Assembly: GCA_016716765.1 (NCBI GenBank)
Contig: JADJVA010000004.1
Coordinates: forward strand, 372,001-436,000
Source: Bdellovibrionales bacterium
Lineage (GTDB): Bacteria; Bdellovibrionota; Bdellovibrionia; Bdellovibrionales; UBA1609
Length of the DNA: 64,000 nucleotides
Reading direction: 5' to 3'
Numbering within the stretch: the first letter of the stretch is position 1; each line of letters begins with the position of its first letter. The translations under genes were made by a program, and so were the position numbers. Under the pieces are notes generated by a model that saw only the letters and a list, made by a program, of their open reading frames with translations, had not been told where the DNA came from and did no database searches. Shown in pieces: positions 17,451 to 26,295 of this stretch.

Positions 17451-17917
17451 TGTTTATCTCCCGTCAGCTCTAAAAAGCCCAGTTCTTTAGCCCTCTCCAA
17501 GTCTTTGATGCCTATTTCAAACACATTGATTCCGGTGCCATGAGCTCCGCAAAGAGCAATGACAAAACCGTCGCCCTGCCCCTTTTTCTTTGAGAAAATC
17601 TTTATATTTTTCAGTTCTCTTGCCATTTTATTGAGCGAGATGGATGTCCCAGGCTCACACTGCTTACCCCCATCTTGCTTGTAAACAAAAACGCGACGTT
17701 CGGGGTTTTCAAAATTTGCGGCTTTGTCACTTGAACTCTTTTCATTTGCGGCAGCTTGAGCATGCCCTTGGGATAGAAGGTCCTTTTGATATATCATCTG
17801 ACCATTGCTTCGACAATTGCCAACTGTACACGAACAGAGAGCACAAAAAATGACGAAAGTTGCCAGAGTTCTCAACTTTGCTAACCCCACGGCCAGTATT
17901 TTGTGCGCAAATTCCAT
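17447..17917 (-). CDS. Small lipoprotein of unknown function
   Basis: 156 residues as drawn. The N-terminus contains a hydrophobic helix ending in ALCSC, a good lipobox. The mature part has a charged, Ala/Lys/Ser-rich stretch and a C-terminal domain with GDGFVIALCGAHGTGIN, which I do not recognise. The annotated ATG at 17917 lies 37 bases inside bamB; a GTG at 17890, which overlaps the bamB stop, is an alternative start and would keep the signal peptide. Its stop overlaps apt. Sitting directly after bamB, it may be an accessory outer-membrane lipoprotein, but that is only positional inference. Confidence 0.75.
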   Translation of the reverse strand: MEFAHKILAVGLAKLRTLATFVIFCALCSCTVGNCRSNGQMIYQKDLLSQGHAQAAANEKSSSDKAANFENPERRVFVYKQDGGKQCEPGTSISLNKMARELKNIKIFSKKKGQGDGFVIALCGAHGTGINVFEIGIKDLERAKELGFLELTGDKQ

Positions 17918-19044
17918 CCGAGGCGAATCCTATAGAGGAGCGCATTTGCGGACATGAAGTAGAGCTGGCCGGTTTGCGTATCCAAATAGGGACTTGAGGT
18001 GATGCCCCTGCCGGTATCAAATTGATCCACCCAATTGCCTGTGGCAGCGTCTAGAACTTGAAGCGAACCGCTCGATTCCCCATAAACCAATAGGCCGCGG
18101 TAAACAACAGATTCTGTCGCAAAGCCCTTGATGCCCGGTCGACTCCAAAGAACTTTCCCGGAAGCCTTGTCTAAGGCCATCATCTTTCCTGAAGTTGAGC
18201 CGTAGTAAAGAGAATTTTGATTCAAGGTCACTGGGGAATAGCCGCCTTCGTCCACTTTCCAGCGGATGTTTCCTTTGTCCTTATCAAGGCAATAAAGAGC
18301 GCCATCAAAGCTCGATACGTAAATACTATCGCCTTCAATCACAGGAGTGGAGTCCACATCGCGAAACCGTTTATTCTGATTGAGTTTTTGCTCCCAAACG
18401 AGAGTTCCTTTTTCTTTATTCAAAGCCACAAAGGATCCATCGCTGAAGCCTGAGTAAATGAGAGGTCCGACGATCACGGGACGGCTGGCTCCCCGAACGG
18501 AAATCTGAGAGGGATCCATGCGATTGTAGGTCCACGCCACTTGTCCCGAACTCGCATCCAATGCATTTAAAATATTGTTTCCAGAAACAAAATAAACTCG
18601 GTTGTCTTGAACTAAAGGCTCACCGAGAACTTCAGCTCGAACGGGAAACGTCCACTCGGTTGCGCCTGTGCCTAAATTGAGAGAATAGAAAAATCCATCG
18701 CTGGATCCAAAGAAAAGCCTGTTGTCGATAGCCTGAGCTCCTCCCTCCACTCCACCTTGAAAGGATCGAGACCAAATTAGTTTTCCTGTTAATCGATCAT
18801 AAGTCACAAGTTGGTCGATGGCATTTCCTGCTACAACGAATTTTTCTGTTACGACGGGCTTCATTCGGTTGAGACGGCGAAAATCCAATGACTCCTCTGC
18901 AAACGTGGCTTTTATCCACTCTCGTTCGATGATAAAGTCCTTTTTCTCAGCGTGCAGCTTTTGCAGAGGAGTTAAGGAACATCCTAGAGCACCAAGTCCG
19001 GTCAATGTGACAATAATGAATGCAGCTATTCGACGGTGCTCCAT
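17881..19044 (-). CDS. bamB: BamB-like outer-membrane assembly lipoprotein (PQQ-type beta-propeller)
   Basis: 387 residues. A signal peptide ends in a lipobox LGALGC. The mature protein contains repeated blades with the PQQ-like signature: YDRLTGKLIWS, LDASSGQVAWT, LNKEKGTLVWE, LDKDKGNIRWK, LDKASGKVLWS, LDAATGNWVDQ. This is the BamB beta-propeller architecture and length. BamB supports outer-membrane protein insertion by BamA. A strong AAGGAGAGG site precedes the ATG. The preceding gene is a YfgM-like TPR protein, the same order as in enterobacterial yfgM-bamB (there followed by der, which is absent here). The assignment is strong by motif and synteny combined. Confidence 0.9.
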   Translation of the reverse strand: MEHRRIAAFIIVTLTGLGALGCSLTPLQKLHAEKKDFIIEREWIKATFAEESLDFRRLNRMKPVVTEKFVVAGNAIDQLVTYDRLTGKLIWSRSFQGGVEGGAQAIDNRLFFGSSDGFFYSLNLGTGATEWTFPVRAEVLGEPLVQDNRVYFVSGNNILNALDASSGQVAWTYNRMDPSQISVRGASRPVIVGPLIYSGFSDGSFVALNKEKGTLVWEQKLNQNKRFRDVDSTPVIEGDSIYVSSFDGALYCLDKDKGNIRWKVDEGGYSPVTLNQNSLYYGSTSGKMMALDKASGKVLWSRPGIKGFATESVVYRGLLVYGESSGSLQVLDAATGNWVDQFDTGRGITSSPYLDTQTGQLYFMSANALLYRIRLGWNLRTKYWPWG

Positions 19045-19082
19045 AACCTCTCCTTATAAAGATTAACAAAAAAACAGAGGAA

Positions 19083-19862
19083 CTATCGGCTCGCCCCAGT
19101 CTTATCGAGTTCTATCAATCTCAAATAGGCCTTGGCTGCTTTCCCCGCATCCGTAGAGGAGAACTCCTGGCTGGCTCGAAGATAATGCGTTTTCGCCTGG
19201 TCGAGCCTTCCCAACTTTTCCTCCATCAATCCTAACTTAAGAATAGCTTCGGAATGAAGAAAGGAAGATCCCTTGTCCTTCAAAACCTGATCATAGAGAG
19301 CTTTTGCTTCTTCCTGTTTATTCATGGCTGCAAGGGCCGATGCTAACTGCATTTGAACCAATCCGAAAAAGACGCCGTTTTTTCCAGCAGTGGGAGATAT
19401 TTCCTTTAAGATTTGATGGGCCCGGTCAAAGTTTTCGTATTCCATGTAGATAGAAGCCAACTGGATACTCCCAATCAAAGCAGCTTTTGAGCCCATATTG
19501 CTTTTGATCTTTGTATCGAAGTCACCCAAGAGAGAACCATAATCAGCGTCGATATTTTTATCACTGGCCTTTTTTTTCGTCTCTTTTCCGTCCTTCTGAG
19601 TGGTTGATTCATTTTTACTTAGAAGATCGGCTTGAATTTTATAAATCTTTGACTCCACTTCATACAGTGCCTCCTGGGCGCGAGTCTCTCTGAATTTTAG
19701 GTACCAGCTCCAACCTCCAGCGGCTGCCCCAATAACAAGCAAACCACCGAGGACTGAGAACACAAGTTTGCGATTCTTCTGAATCCACAGACCCACCATA
19801 TCTGAAGTGGCGATGAAGGAATCAGGACCCTTAATGTCGTCTTTATCTAGCTTTTTAGTCAC
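19083..19862 (-). CDS. YfgM-like TPR protein with N-terminal membrane anchor
   Basis: 259 residues starting at GTG 19862, with GGAG about 8 bases upstream. A single transmembrane helix (residues about 33-53, LVFSVLGGLLVIGAAAGGW) follows a short cytoplasmic tail, and the rest is periplasmic with a Lys/Thr-rich insert and TPR-like helices (EAKALYDQVLKDKG, LGRLDQAKTHYLRAS). This is the TPR_21/YfgM layout. In E. coli YfgM is an ancillary SecYEG subunit linked to periplasmic chaperones. Its position directly before bamB supports the call. I would not insist on functional identity with E. coli YfgM. Confidence 0.85.
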   Translation of the reverse strand: MTKKLDKDDIKGPDSFIATSDMVGLWIQKNRKLVFSVLGGLLVIGAAAGGWSWYLKFRETRAQEALYEVESKIYKIQADLLSKNESTTQKDGKETKKKASDKNIDADYGSLLGDFDTKIKSNMGSKAALIGSIQLASIYMEYENFDRAHQILKEISPTAGKNGVFFGLVQMQLASALAAMNKQEEAKALYDQVLKDKGSSFLHSEAILKLGLMEEKLGRLDQAKTHYLRASQEFSSTDAGKAAKAYLRLIELDKTGASR

Positions 19863-20011
19863 GTTTCAAACTCCGTTTTATTACACAATCTGGGGTCAGA
19901 ATATGATCCGAATGAACCAGAAGTAAAGCTCCGATATTCATATCGTGGCTTGGATTCTGGCATCGGGGCCAAAGTTTCTACCCAACTATTTTTATTCTTC
20001 TGTTTATCTAC

Positions 20012-21133
20012 CTATTTTTGTCTATTTGTCATTTCCTTTAAAGTTGAAAAGGGTCGTGAAGTGCGGCCGTGATGGTGCTGCTTCAATCCTCCGATGCATC
20101 GAATTCGGGCCTCTGCGAGGCGATCGGCTGCTCGATGCGTAGCAATATTATCGTTTCTAGCTATTTGAAAAACGTTGATCAAATTGTCATACACCTGATT
20201 TGTCTTCTCAAATGAACGTTCCGAAGAATACCCCTCGAGCTCTACAAAAACATTCATCAAGCCGCCTGCATTGATCACGTAGTCAGGAGCGTACAAAATA
20301 CCCATTTCCATGAGGGCGTCCCCATGCCGATACTCTGCGAGCTGATTGTTAGCGCCGCCAGCCACGATCTTGCACTTTAGCTTGGACAGACTTTGATCAT
20401 TGATAACGGCACCCATGGCGCAGGGTGCGAAAACATCGCATTCGCTGGTCACGATCTCTTTGGGATCGATGACAGAAAGGTTAAATCTTAAGGATATTTT
20501 TTTTGCTCGATCCTTGTCTATGTCAGCAATTGTGACCACAGCGCCCTCTTTTACGAGGTACTCAACTAGGTGGGATCCCACATTGCCCAGCCCCTGTACG
20601 GCAACTCTCACACCCGAAAGAGAATCCACACCCAACTTATACTTCACGGCTGCTCTGATTCCCATGAGTGTGCCATGTGCTGTGTAGGGGCTTGGATCAC
20701 CTGAGCCTCCGAGAGCTTTAGGGATTCCCGTGACATAAGGGGTTTCCATGAAAATATATTCCATGTCATGAACCGTTGTTCCGACATCCTCAGCCGTAAT
20801 GTACTTTCCGTTGAGGGAATTCACATAAGCTCCAAAAGCTCTAAAAATACCTTCGCTTTTATGCTTTTTGGGGTCTCCTAAGATGACGGCCTTGCCTCCA
20901 CCCAGATTCAAGCCAGCAGCGGAAGCTTTGTACGTCATTCCTTTTGATAAACGAAGGACATCTATAAGAGCCTCTTCCTCATTGGCATAATCCCACATTC
21001 GCGTCCCGCCAAGTGCAGGGCCTAGAGCTGTATTATGAATGGCAATGATAGCCTTCAAGCCCACTTCCTTGTTATGGCAGAAAATGACCTCTTCATGGTC
21101 CCCGTGCTTTTCAATTAACTCAAAGCTCAACAT
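20012..21133 (-). CDS. Leucine/valine-type amino acid dehydrogenase
   Basis: 373 residues from ATG 21133, which has AGG five bases upstream; an in-frame GTG at 21145 is less likely. The Glu/Leu/Phe/Val dehydrogenase family is clear: GPALGGTRMW, LSKGMTYKASAAGLNLGGGKAVI with the catalytic Lys residues, a Rossmann turn VQGLGNVGSHLVEYL, and GGANNQLAE. Length and sequence fit leucine (branched-chain) dehydrogenase better than glutamate dehydrogenase. It oxidatively deaminates branched-chain amino acids with NAD, giving 2-oxoacids usable for branched fatty acids. The C-terminus has a His-rich stretch (QHHHGRTS). The gene is monocistronic by spacing. Confidence 0.92.
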   Translation of the reverse strand: MLSFELIEKHGDHEEVIFCHNKEVGLKAIIAIHNTALGPALGGTRMWDYANEEEALIDVLRLSKGMTYKASAAGLNLGGGKAVILGDPKKHKSEGIFRAFGAYVNSLNGKYITAEDVGTTVHDMEYIFMETPYVTGIPKALGGSGDPSPYTAHGTLMGIRAAVKYKLGVDSLSGVRVAVQGLGNVGSHLVEYLVKEGAVVTIADIDKDRAKKISLRFNLSVIDPKEIVTSECDVFAPCAMGAVINDQSLSKLKCKIVAGGANNQLAEYRHGDALMEMGILYAPDYVINAGGLMNVFVELEGYSSERSFEKTNQVYDNLINVFQIARNDNIATHRAADRLAEARIRCIGGLKQHHHGRTSRPFSTLKEMTNRQK

Positions 21134-21401
21134 CTCGGCCTCCACCCATTTCTTTTTGGCTCAATCAAGGTTTTATTCAATTGTCCTTTAGGTTGATGAT
21201 GTCCCAAACACCTTAGAAACTGGGCCTATTGCGGGCAAGTAAAAAATGTGTCCTTCGCCTCGGTCAGATCATAATGTGAACTATAACGCATTTCATCAGG
21301 CAGTTGTCTGTGAGCTCCATCGATATGATCCGATTGTTGACTCGGCGCGCTCTTGTGCGGTAACAGCTGCTGCTTATGAATCAGTCTAGATCTCAGGATC
21401 A

Positions 21402-24002
21402 GTGAAGCCCCTTTTACTATTTTTTTTGAACCAGTGCATTTTCTCTGGAGGCAAATCTCTGTTCTATCAAAAATATCTCTTTCCATGTTTCCTTGCCGCA
21501 GGTTTTTTGGTTTTGGCAGTCGAAGCTCCGGCGTCGCTTGAAGACTTTGCTCGTGTTCCAACTTTTGGTTCCTCGCCTGGCACGGCCGTGGACAGACGAG
21601 GGTCCTGCATAAGGCAACTGATATCTGAGCCTAGGCTGATGCCCGACGAGCAACTGCCAATTGGTGATTTGACCGAATTTGTGAAAACCGACGGATTGAG
21701 TCCCTGGTTTTTATTTTTGAGGCAATCGGATTTGGCGAACGCCCAACTTTCAGCAGATCGCATCTTTGAACTCGCTGAAATCTCTCAAAAGATAGAAAAT
21801 TACAGTGCTGAGGTGGACCATTTTTTGGACTCTCCAGACGTAGCCATAGATCGAAAACTCCGGGTCCTGCTGTACAATCTGGCATTTGTGGCCCAGCTTG
21901 TTCGAAGTGGATCAGAGGAAGTTGCTGATATTGTTCGAACACAGCTGGCGATTAGTGATTTTATGGTGCGCCAAATCCAGTGGCTTCAGCATCCCGTTTT
22001 CATTGACATGATTTTGTTTGCCTATTCGCACTTTGAAAGTGGCAATGCCGTGGGAGGCGCTGGGCCCGTTGCGATACCGCCTCCTGGCCATGAACCTGGG
22101 GTGTTTGATAGCTCTCATGTAGTCCCTCATTTTGGCACATTTAAATTAGCTACGATGAGATCCTCCGCAAATGAGCCTGTCGAAGTCACTGTTGAACCTG
22201 ATTTTGTCAGCCTTGGTGCTTTGCAAATTTTATTTGAAAATTTACTATCACCTCGTCACGGCGCTAAGGTTGTCGCTGAGACGGCCTTATTCATTTACAC
22301 AATATACTCTCGGTCGCAACTTTCTGTACGAGACTCCCAATTTCAACGGAAATATATTTTCTTAGATGAGAGGGAGAATCGATCGAACCCCCCAGAAGGG
22401 GGGTCTCGTTTGCCACTGAAGAGGCTTATTGAAGATACTTTACGTCCAAGCCTCCTCGATTTTCACACACATCCCTTGATCACTCTCTTTTTTTTGCAAT
22501 TGGATTTACATTTGTTTGAAACTATTCAACGAACGGGACGACAACTTTCTTTTGAAAATGCCAATGTCTTAAAGATGTTCTCTCCCGTCTTCGCCCGGGT
22601 TCTCGACTTTAATTTTTTTGAGGATCTTTTCGCTCTTGATGATCCCCCTGTTGCCGATTCGGAGTCGAACCAGCCGGTGTCATACGGGACAGCTTCCGTA
22701 AAAGAAGATGATCCTCAGATAGCGCTCCATATGTTAAAGGCCAGTGGTTATGCTTATGAGCATATCAATAAAGACGCAGAGTTTCTTCGTAAATATTTTC
22801 AGCGCTTGGGAAGAATTATAAATTCAGGTCGCTTGAAACACTCAGATCATTTTTTCAACTCTTTGCCAAAATCCCATGCGATCTACACCATCCGTTCAGG
22901 CCATAATCACCCGCCCTCATCTTCAAATCCTCTCGTGTACAATCTGCCTTCTTCGGTTGCAAGGACTCTCCTTTTTTCTATTTTAGAGTTATTTCTAAAA
23001 CCTCATTATTTTTCTTCTCCATACTCTTTGGTTCCGGAGATCTTGAATTTTAAAATTGGGCCAGCCTTTATCCTCGATGACGGGGACGGGAAGCCGCCAA
23101 CTCCCGACGCAGGCGGAAGTTTTGCAAATCAGGCTCAATTTTTGCGCAAAACTCTTGGAATCCCCAGCGACCTCCCAACAAGCAAGAGTTTGGATGGTGC
23201 CCCACCTTTTTCTTTTGTGCTGCCTTCGCAGTCGAATTTAGTCTCTCGATCTGCCGCCGGTGAATCCGATGGTCAGTCAACAGTTTTCAGCCGTGCATTG
23301 GATGGCTTCTACAAATGGAAATTAGGTTTTCGAGATTTAGGTACTCGAAAGGCTCAGGAACGGAATGCTCCTCAGAAAAGAAGAAAAGAAGATAGTCGCC
23401 TTGAGCGAATCAAACCAGCGTCCTATTTTGGATTATCCAATCGGAATAGAGGCCCCCTTGAGGTTGAGAAAAAGAGACATTCTATTGAGTTACAAGAGGA
23501 CATTCTAAAGCTGAGTTCTTTTTCTGCTGCCAACGATCTCGATCGTTCCTTTAAAGCTAAATACTCTTTCGCACTCATCGTTCAACGTTTTAAAGCCGAA
23601 ATTGAAAAAATTGATGCAGACGTAAGAGAGATTCATGGTTGGGCCGTGGACAAAGAAAACGGGATCATTCATTGGATGAATTACCTGTCACTTACATGGC
23701 TCCAGAAAGTCAGAGGTGTTGATGAAGAGGATCTCAAACTCGTCATTGAAAGAATAAATCATGATTTAGAACTTTATTTAGAAGTCAGAGATCTGTGCGA
23801 AAAAAATGAGAATATTCCGGTTGTTCAACTGATACAGACTCAACTCAATAAGAGAATAGAATTAACTCGAGAGATAAGGGACTCCTTAATTTCTATTTTC
23901 TACCACTTGATTGTCGAGAACTCTGATGGCACCCGAAAAGGAAATGAACTTCACAGGATACGTATCAGAATGATCCATATAGGATTCGAATTTCCTGATT
24001 AG
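21402..24002 (+). CDS. Large exported protein of unknown function
   Basis: 866 residues from GTG 21402, which has AGGATC just upstream; TTG 21426 is an alternative. A signal-like hydrophobic segment (YLFPCFLAAGFLVLAVEAPAS) lies at about residues 25-45. The mature protein is a mix of helical segments, Pro-rich loops (PPGHEPG near 227) and a long charged C-terminal helix region (residues about 700-860), but I recognise no domain or catalytic motif. A stable hairpin in the coding sequence (22387-22404) is noted separately. It ends 85 bases before the IS4 element. Probably secreted or periplasmic. Confidence 0.75.
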   Translation: MKPLLLFFLNQCIFSGGKSLFYQKYLFPCFLAAGFLVLAVEAPASLEDFARVPTFGSSPGTAVDRRGSCIRQLISEPRLMPDEQLPIGDLTEFVKTDGLSPWFLFLRQSDLANAQLSADRIFELAEISQKIENYSAEVDHFLDSPDVAIDRKLRVLLYNLAFVAQLVRSGSEEVADIVRTQLAISDFMVRQIQWLQHPVFIDMILFAYSHFESGNAVGGAGPVAIPPPGHEPGVFDSSHVVPHFGTFKLATMRSSANEPVEVTVEPDFVSLGALQILFENLLSPRHGAKVVAETALFIYTIYSRSQLSVRDSQFQRKYIFLDERENRSNPPEGGSRLPLKRLIEDTLRPSLLDFHTHPLITLFFLQLDLHLFETIQRTGRQLSFENANVLKMFSPVFARVLDFNFFEDLFALDDPPVADSESNQPVSYGTASVKEDDPQIALHMLKASGYAYEHINKDAEFLRKYFQRLGRIINSGRLKHSDHFFNSLPKSHAIYTIRSGHNHPPSSSNPLVYNLPSSVARTLLFSILELFLKPHYFSSPYSLVPEILNFKIGPAFILDDGDGKPPTPDAGGSFANQAQFLRKTLGIPSDLPTSKSLDGAPPFSFVLPSQSNLVSRSAAGESDGQSTVFSRALDGFYKWKLGFRDLGTRKAQERNAPQKRRKEDSRLERIKPASYFGLSNRNRGPLEVEKKRHSIELQEDILKLSSFSAANDLDRSFKAKYSFALIVQRFKAEIEKIDADVREIHGWAVDKENGIIHWMNYLSLTWLQKVRGVDEEDLKLVIERINHDLELYLEVRDLCEKNENIPVVQLIQTQLNKRIELTREIRDSLISIFYHLIVENSDGTRKGNELHRIRIRMIHIGFEFPD
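22387..22404. other. GC hairpin inside coding sequence
   Basis: ACCCCCC followed by the four-base loop AGAA and GGGGGGT makes a perfect 7-bp GC stem within the 866-residue protein gene. Nothing shows that it is functional; it encodes Asn-Pro-Pro-Glu-Gly-Gly. Confidence 0.5.
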
Positions 24003-24079
24003 GCTTGAAGGTTGAGAGAAGGGAGGTCGATTTTTTTAGAACCTTCACTTCATACCTTCCAAATGATGAACACATCGTG

Positions 24080-24086
24080 TTTGAAT
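24080..24086. repeat. Target-site duplication, left copy
   Basis: TTTGAAT directly before the left inverted repeat of the IS4-family element; the same seven bases follow the right repeat at 25374-25380. Confidence 0.9.
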
Positions 24087-24108
24087 CCACTGCTGTCCGG
24101 TTTAAATT
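24087..24108 (+). repeat. IS4 left terminal inverted repeat
   Basis: Begins CCACTGCTGTCCGGTTTAAA and is the exact reverse complement of 25352-25373. Confidence 0.93.
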
Positions 24109-24177
24109 GTAGATTGAATTGAAAAAGGCCCGATTATCCGGCATTTAGAGACGTCATTACCACACAACGTTTTCCAA

Positions 24178-25353
24178 ATGAGGAGTCAGGCCTTGGCACA
24201 AAATACTGTTTTTGGACAAGTAGTCAAATTAATCCCGCGCACGCAGTTCGAATCTTTTGTAAACAAGCACGAGGGTGATCATGGTGTCAGATCACTCGAT
24301 TGTTGGACCTGGTTTGGGGCATTGCTTTTTGGCCAGCTCACTGGCCACGACTCGATTCGCTCTATCGAGAGAGTTTTTGCAAAAAATGATTCAAAGATAA
24401 AAAAACTTGGATTCAATGCCGTTTGCAAAAGCACCTTGGCCGATGCAAATAAAAGTAGGCCTCTCGAGATTTTGGAAAATACTTTCAGTTACTTACTAAG
24501 GAAGGCGCAACAGCTTGCTCCAAAAAATAGTTTTCGATTTAATGGCCATATCTCCGTTCTGGATTCGTCCTCGATCAGTTTAAGTTTAAAACTTATGCCA
24601 TGGTCACAGCAAACCCGCACCGTTGGTGGCGTTAAGCTTCATGCTGCAATCGATTTGGCCGGAGATTTACCCGAGGTCATCGTTTTAGAACCCGCTCGTA
24701 TTCAGGATTTGCGTGTCGCTCGAAAAGAGTTCAAATTTAAAAAGGGCACTACCGTTATCTTTGATAAAGGCTATTCCGATTTTGAGTGGTTTCGCGATCT
24801 GAACGACGCCGGAGTTTTCTTCGTTACCAGATTGAAAACCAGCATTAAATTTAAAGTCGCTAAATCCAGAGTCACGGACCGAACACGAGGGCACATTTGC
24901 GATCAAGAAATTTATTTCAACGGTCCCGTCGCTAAGCGAAAAATGCGGTCAAAAACAAAGCTACGACGGATCAGCTACCGCGATCCGGACACGGGAAAAA
25001 AACTTATCTTTCTAACAAACCGCTTCGATCTCGCGACGCAGACGATCTGTGACCTATACAAAGCCAGGTGGAAAGTGGAACTTTTCTTTAAAACTCTAAA
25101 GCAAAACCTGAAAATTAAAAAATTCCTTGGAAATAGCTTCCACGCTGTGAAAGCGCAGATTTGGGTCGCGTTAATTGCGTATTTGATGGTTCAGATTTGG
25201 CGCTTCATGCTGAAGACCAGAATCAGCATCCCCGATGCCATGGCGGTGATTGGGACATTGATCCTTTTAAAAGAGCCACTAAAGCGACTCTTAGGGTCGA
25301 TGCCACGTAAAACCCGCCACCCGCCTGACAAACAACTGATGCTGCCTATCTAA
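24178..25353 (+). CDS. IS4-family DDE transposase
   Basis: 391 residues. The DDE catalytic residues are in the expected contexts: Asp in SVLDSSSISL (about residue 127), Asp in VIFDKGYSDFEWF (about 199) and Glu in YKARWKVELFFKTLKQ. The last fits the Y(2)R(3)E(6)K signature of the IS4 family exactly. An N-terminal DUF4372-like region (FGQVVKLIPRTQFESFVNKH) precedes the catalytic core. The frame is intact, so the element may be active. The stop lies two bases inside the right inverted repeat. Confidence 0.95.
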   Translation: MRSQALAQNTVFGQVVKLIPRTQFESFVNKHEGDHGVRSLDCWTWFGALLFGQLTGHDSIRSIERVFAKNDSKIKKLGFNAVCKSTLADANKSRPLEILENTFSYLLRKAQQLAPKNSFRFNGHISVLDSSSISLSLKLMPWSQQTRTVGGVKLHAAIDLAGDLPEVIVLEPARIQDLRVARKEFKFKKGTTVIFDKGYSDFEWFRDLNDAGVFFVTRLKTSIKFKVAKSRVTDRTRGHICDQEIYFNGPVAKRKMRSKTKLRRISYRDPDTGKKLIFLTNRFDLATQTICDLYKARWKVELFFKTLKQNLKIKKFLGNSFHAVKAQIWVALIAYLMVQIWRFMLKTRISIPDAMAVIGTLILLKEPLKRLLGSMPRKTRHPPDKQLMLPI

Positions 25354-26094
25354 TTTAAACCGGACAGCAGTGGTTTGAATCACGTAATCATAATATTTCT
25401 TTTCAAATTCCTTCAAAACATCAACTCGGTCTGTGATCTGATCAAGGTACTCAGTTTTATAAATTTTCAAGAGCCATTTTGTCCCGCTATAAAGTTCATA
25501 TTTAAAATTCAATTCTTGCGCTCTTTCAACTGAAAGTCTCGTTGCCAATATATCCAAATAATGTTCCCAAAACATAATAGATTTAAACATCTCGCTAGAT
25601 ACGTTTTGAGACTCTGCCCATTGAATCTTAAATCTCATTTCGGTTTTGTTGAGTTCTGATTTTACTCTATGGGCAATATTATTCTCAGGGAGTGATTGAA
25701 AAGAAGTACCATAACTTTTCGCTAGAAAGGATTTTATTGTTGGCAAATCATCAGGATAACCGAATTCAATGAGTCGCTCTCTTTCCCAAGTCTTTGGGTC
25801 ATCATGAATTCTCAAATAATTGAGCAAATGTCTTTCTAAAACTGCCCATTCGGTTCTGCTAACTGAAGCCGAGAACAACTCTTTTTCCTTCAAAAACCTT
25901 TCGCCAGCTTCTACAACTTCAAACTTATGGCGATAGGTAGATTCAAGAGACTTGGCGAGTGCTATTCCTGATCTGTATGAAATTTGCGCGGCTATCGGTT
26001 GTGAAAATATAAAAGCCATGAGAACGGCAGCTAAACTCTTGTTGCATTTCACGATAGTTAGTGCCCTCTTTCTTGGTGATTCAACTATATGCAT
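25291..26094 (-). CDS. Exported protein of unknown function, 3' end replaced by IS4 insertion
   Basis: A signal peptide (SLAAVLMAFIFSQPIAAQ) precedes an about 230-residue helical, Glu/Lys/Tyr-rich mature part with no domain I recognise. The start is taken at ATG 26094, after a GGGGAAGGGG site; ATG 26130 is possible. Bases 25291-25373 of the frame belong to the IS4 element, so the last about 26 residues are foreign. Joining the flanks across one copy of the 7-bp duplication restores DYVIQTRCVHHLEGMK and a TGA stop at 24045-24047. The original protein was therefore about 10 residues longer than the junction and the fold may be little affected. Confidence 0.75.
   Translation of the reverse strand: MHIVESPRKRALTIVKCNKSLAAVLMAFIFSQPIAAQISYRSGIALAKSLESTYRHKFEVVEAGERFLKEKELFSASVSRTEWAVLERHLLNYLRIHDDPKTWERERLIEFGYPDDLPTIKSFLAKSYGTSFQSLPENNIAHRVKSELNKTEMRFKIQWAESQNVSSEMFKSIMFWEHYLDILATRLSVERAQELNFKYELYSGTKWLLKIYKTEYLDQITDRVDVLKEFEKKYYDYVIQTTAVRFKLDRQHQLFVRRVAGFTWHRP
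25352..25373 (-). repeat. IS4 right terminal inverted repeat
   Basis: Ends TTTAAACCGGACAGCAGTGG, the reverse complement of the left end; followed by the second copy of TTTGAAT. Confidence 0.93.
25374..25380. repeat. Target-site duplication, right copy
   Basis: TTTGAAT, identical to 24080-24086. Confidence 0.9.
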
Positions 26095-26295
26095 GCCCCT
26101 TCCCCTACCGGAAGTCTCAAGCAAGGACAATTATTTGGAGTGATTGGTAAAAACTACTGTAGCTTCTCTTAAAAATATCGTAATATTTTCCGAATCCGAA
26201 CCTAATATTTAGATTGAATAATTCAGAAGTCCGGGTTTTCAACTTTAAACGACTCTGAATCAGAATACAAAAATGATACTTTGCTGCTTTCAGAA

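Larger units (their letters stand above)
24087..25373 (+). mobile_element. IS4-family insertion sequence, complete
   Basis: A 1287-bp element with 22-bp terminal inverted repeats: 24087-24108 starts CCACTGCTGTCCGG and 25352-25373 ends CCGGACAGCAGTGG; the arms match throughout. It is flanked by a 7-bp direct duplication (TTTGAAT) and contains one intact transposase gene. Perfect repeats, matching duplications and an uninterrupted gene indicate a recent insertion. It lies in the 3' end of the minus-strand gene 25291-26094 and replaced its last codons. Confidence 0.95.
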
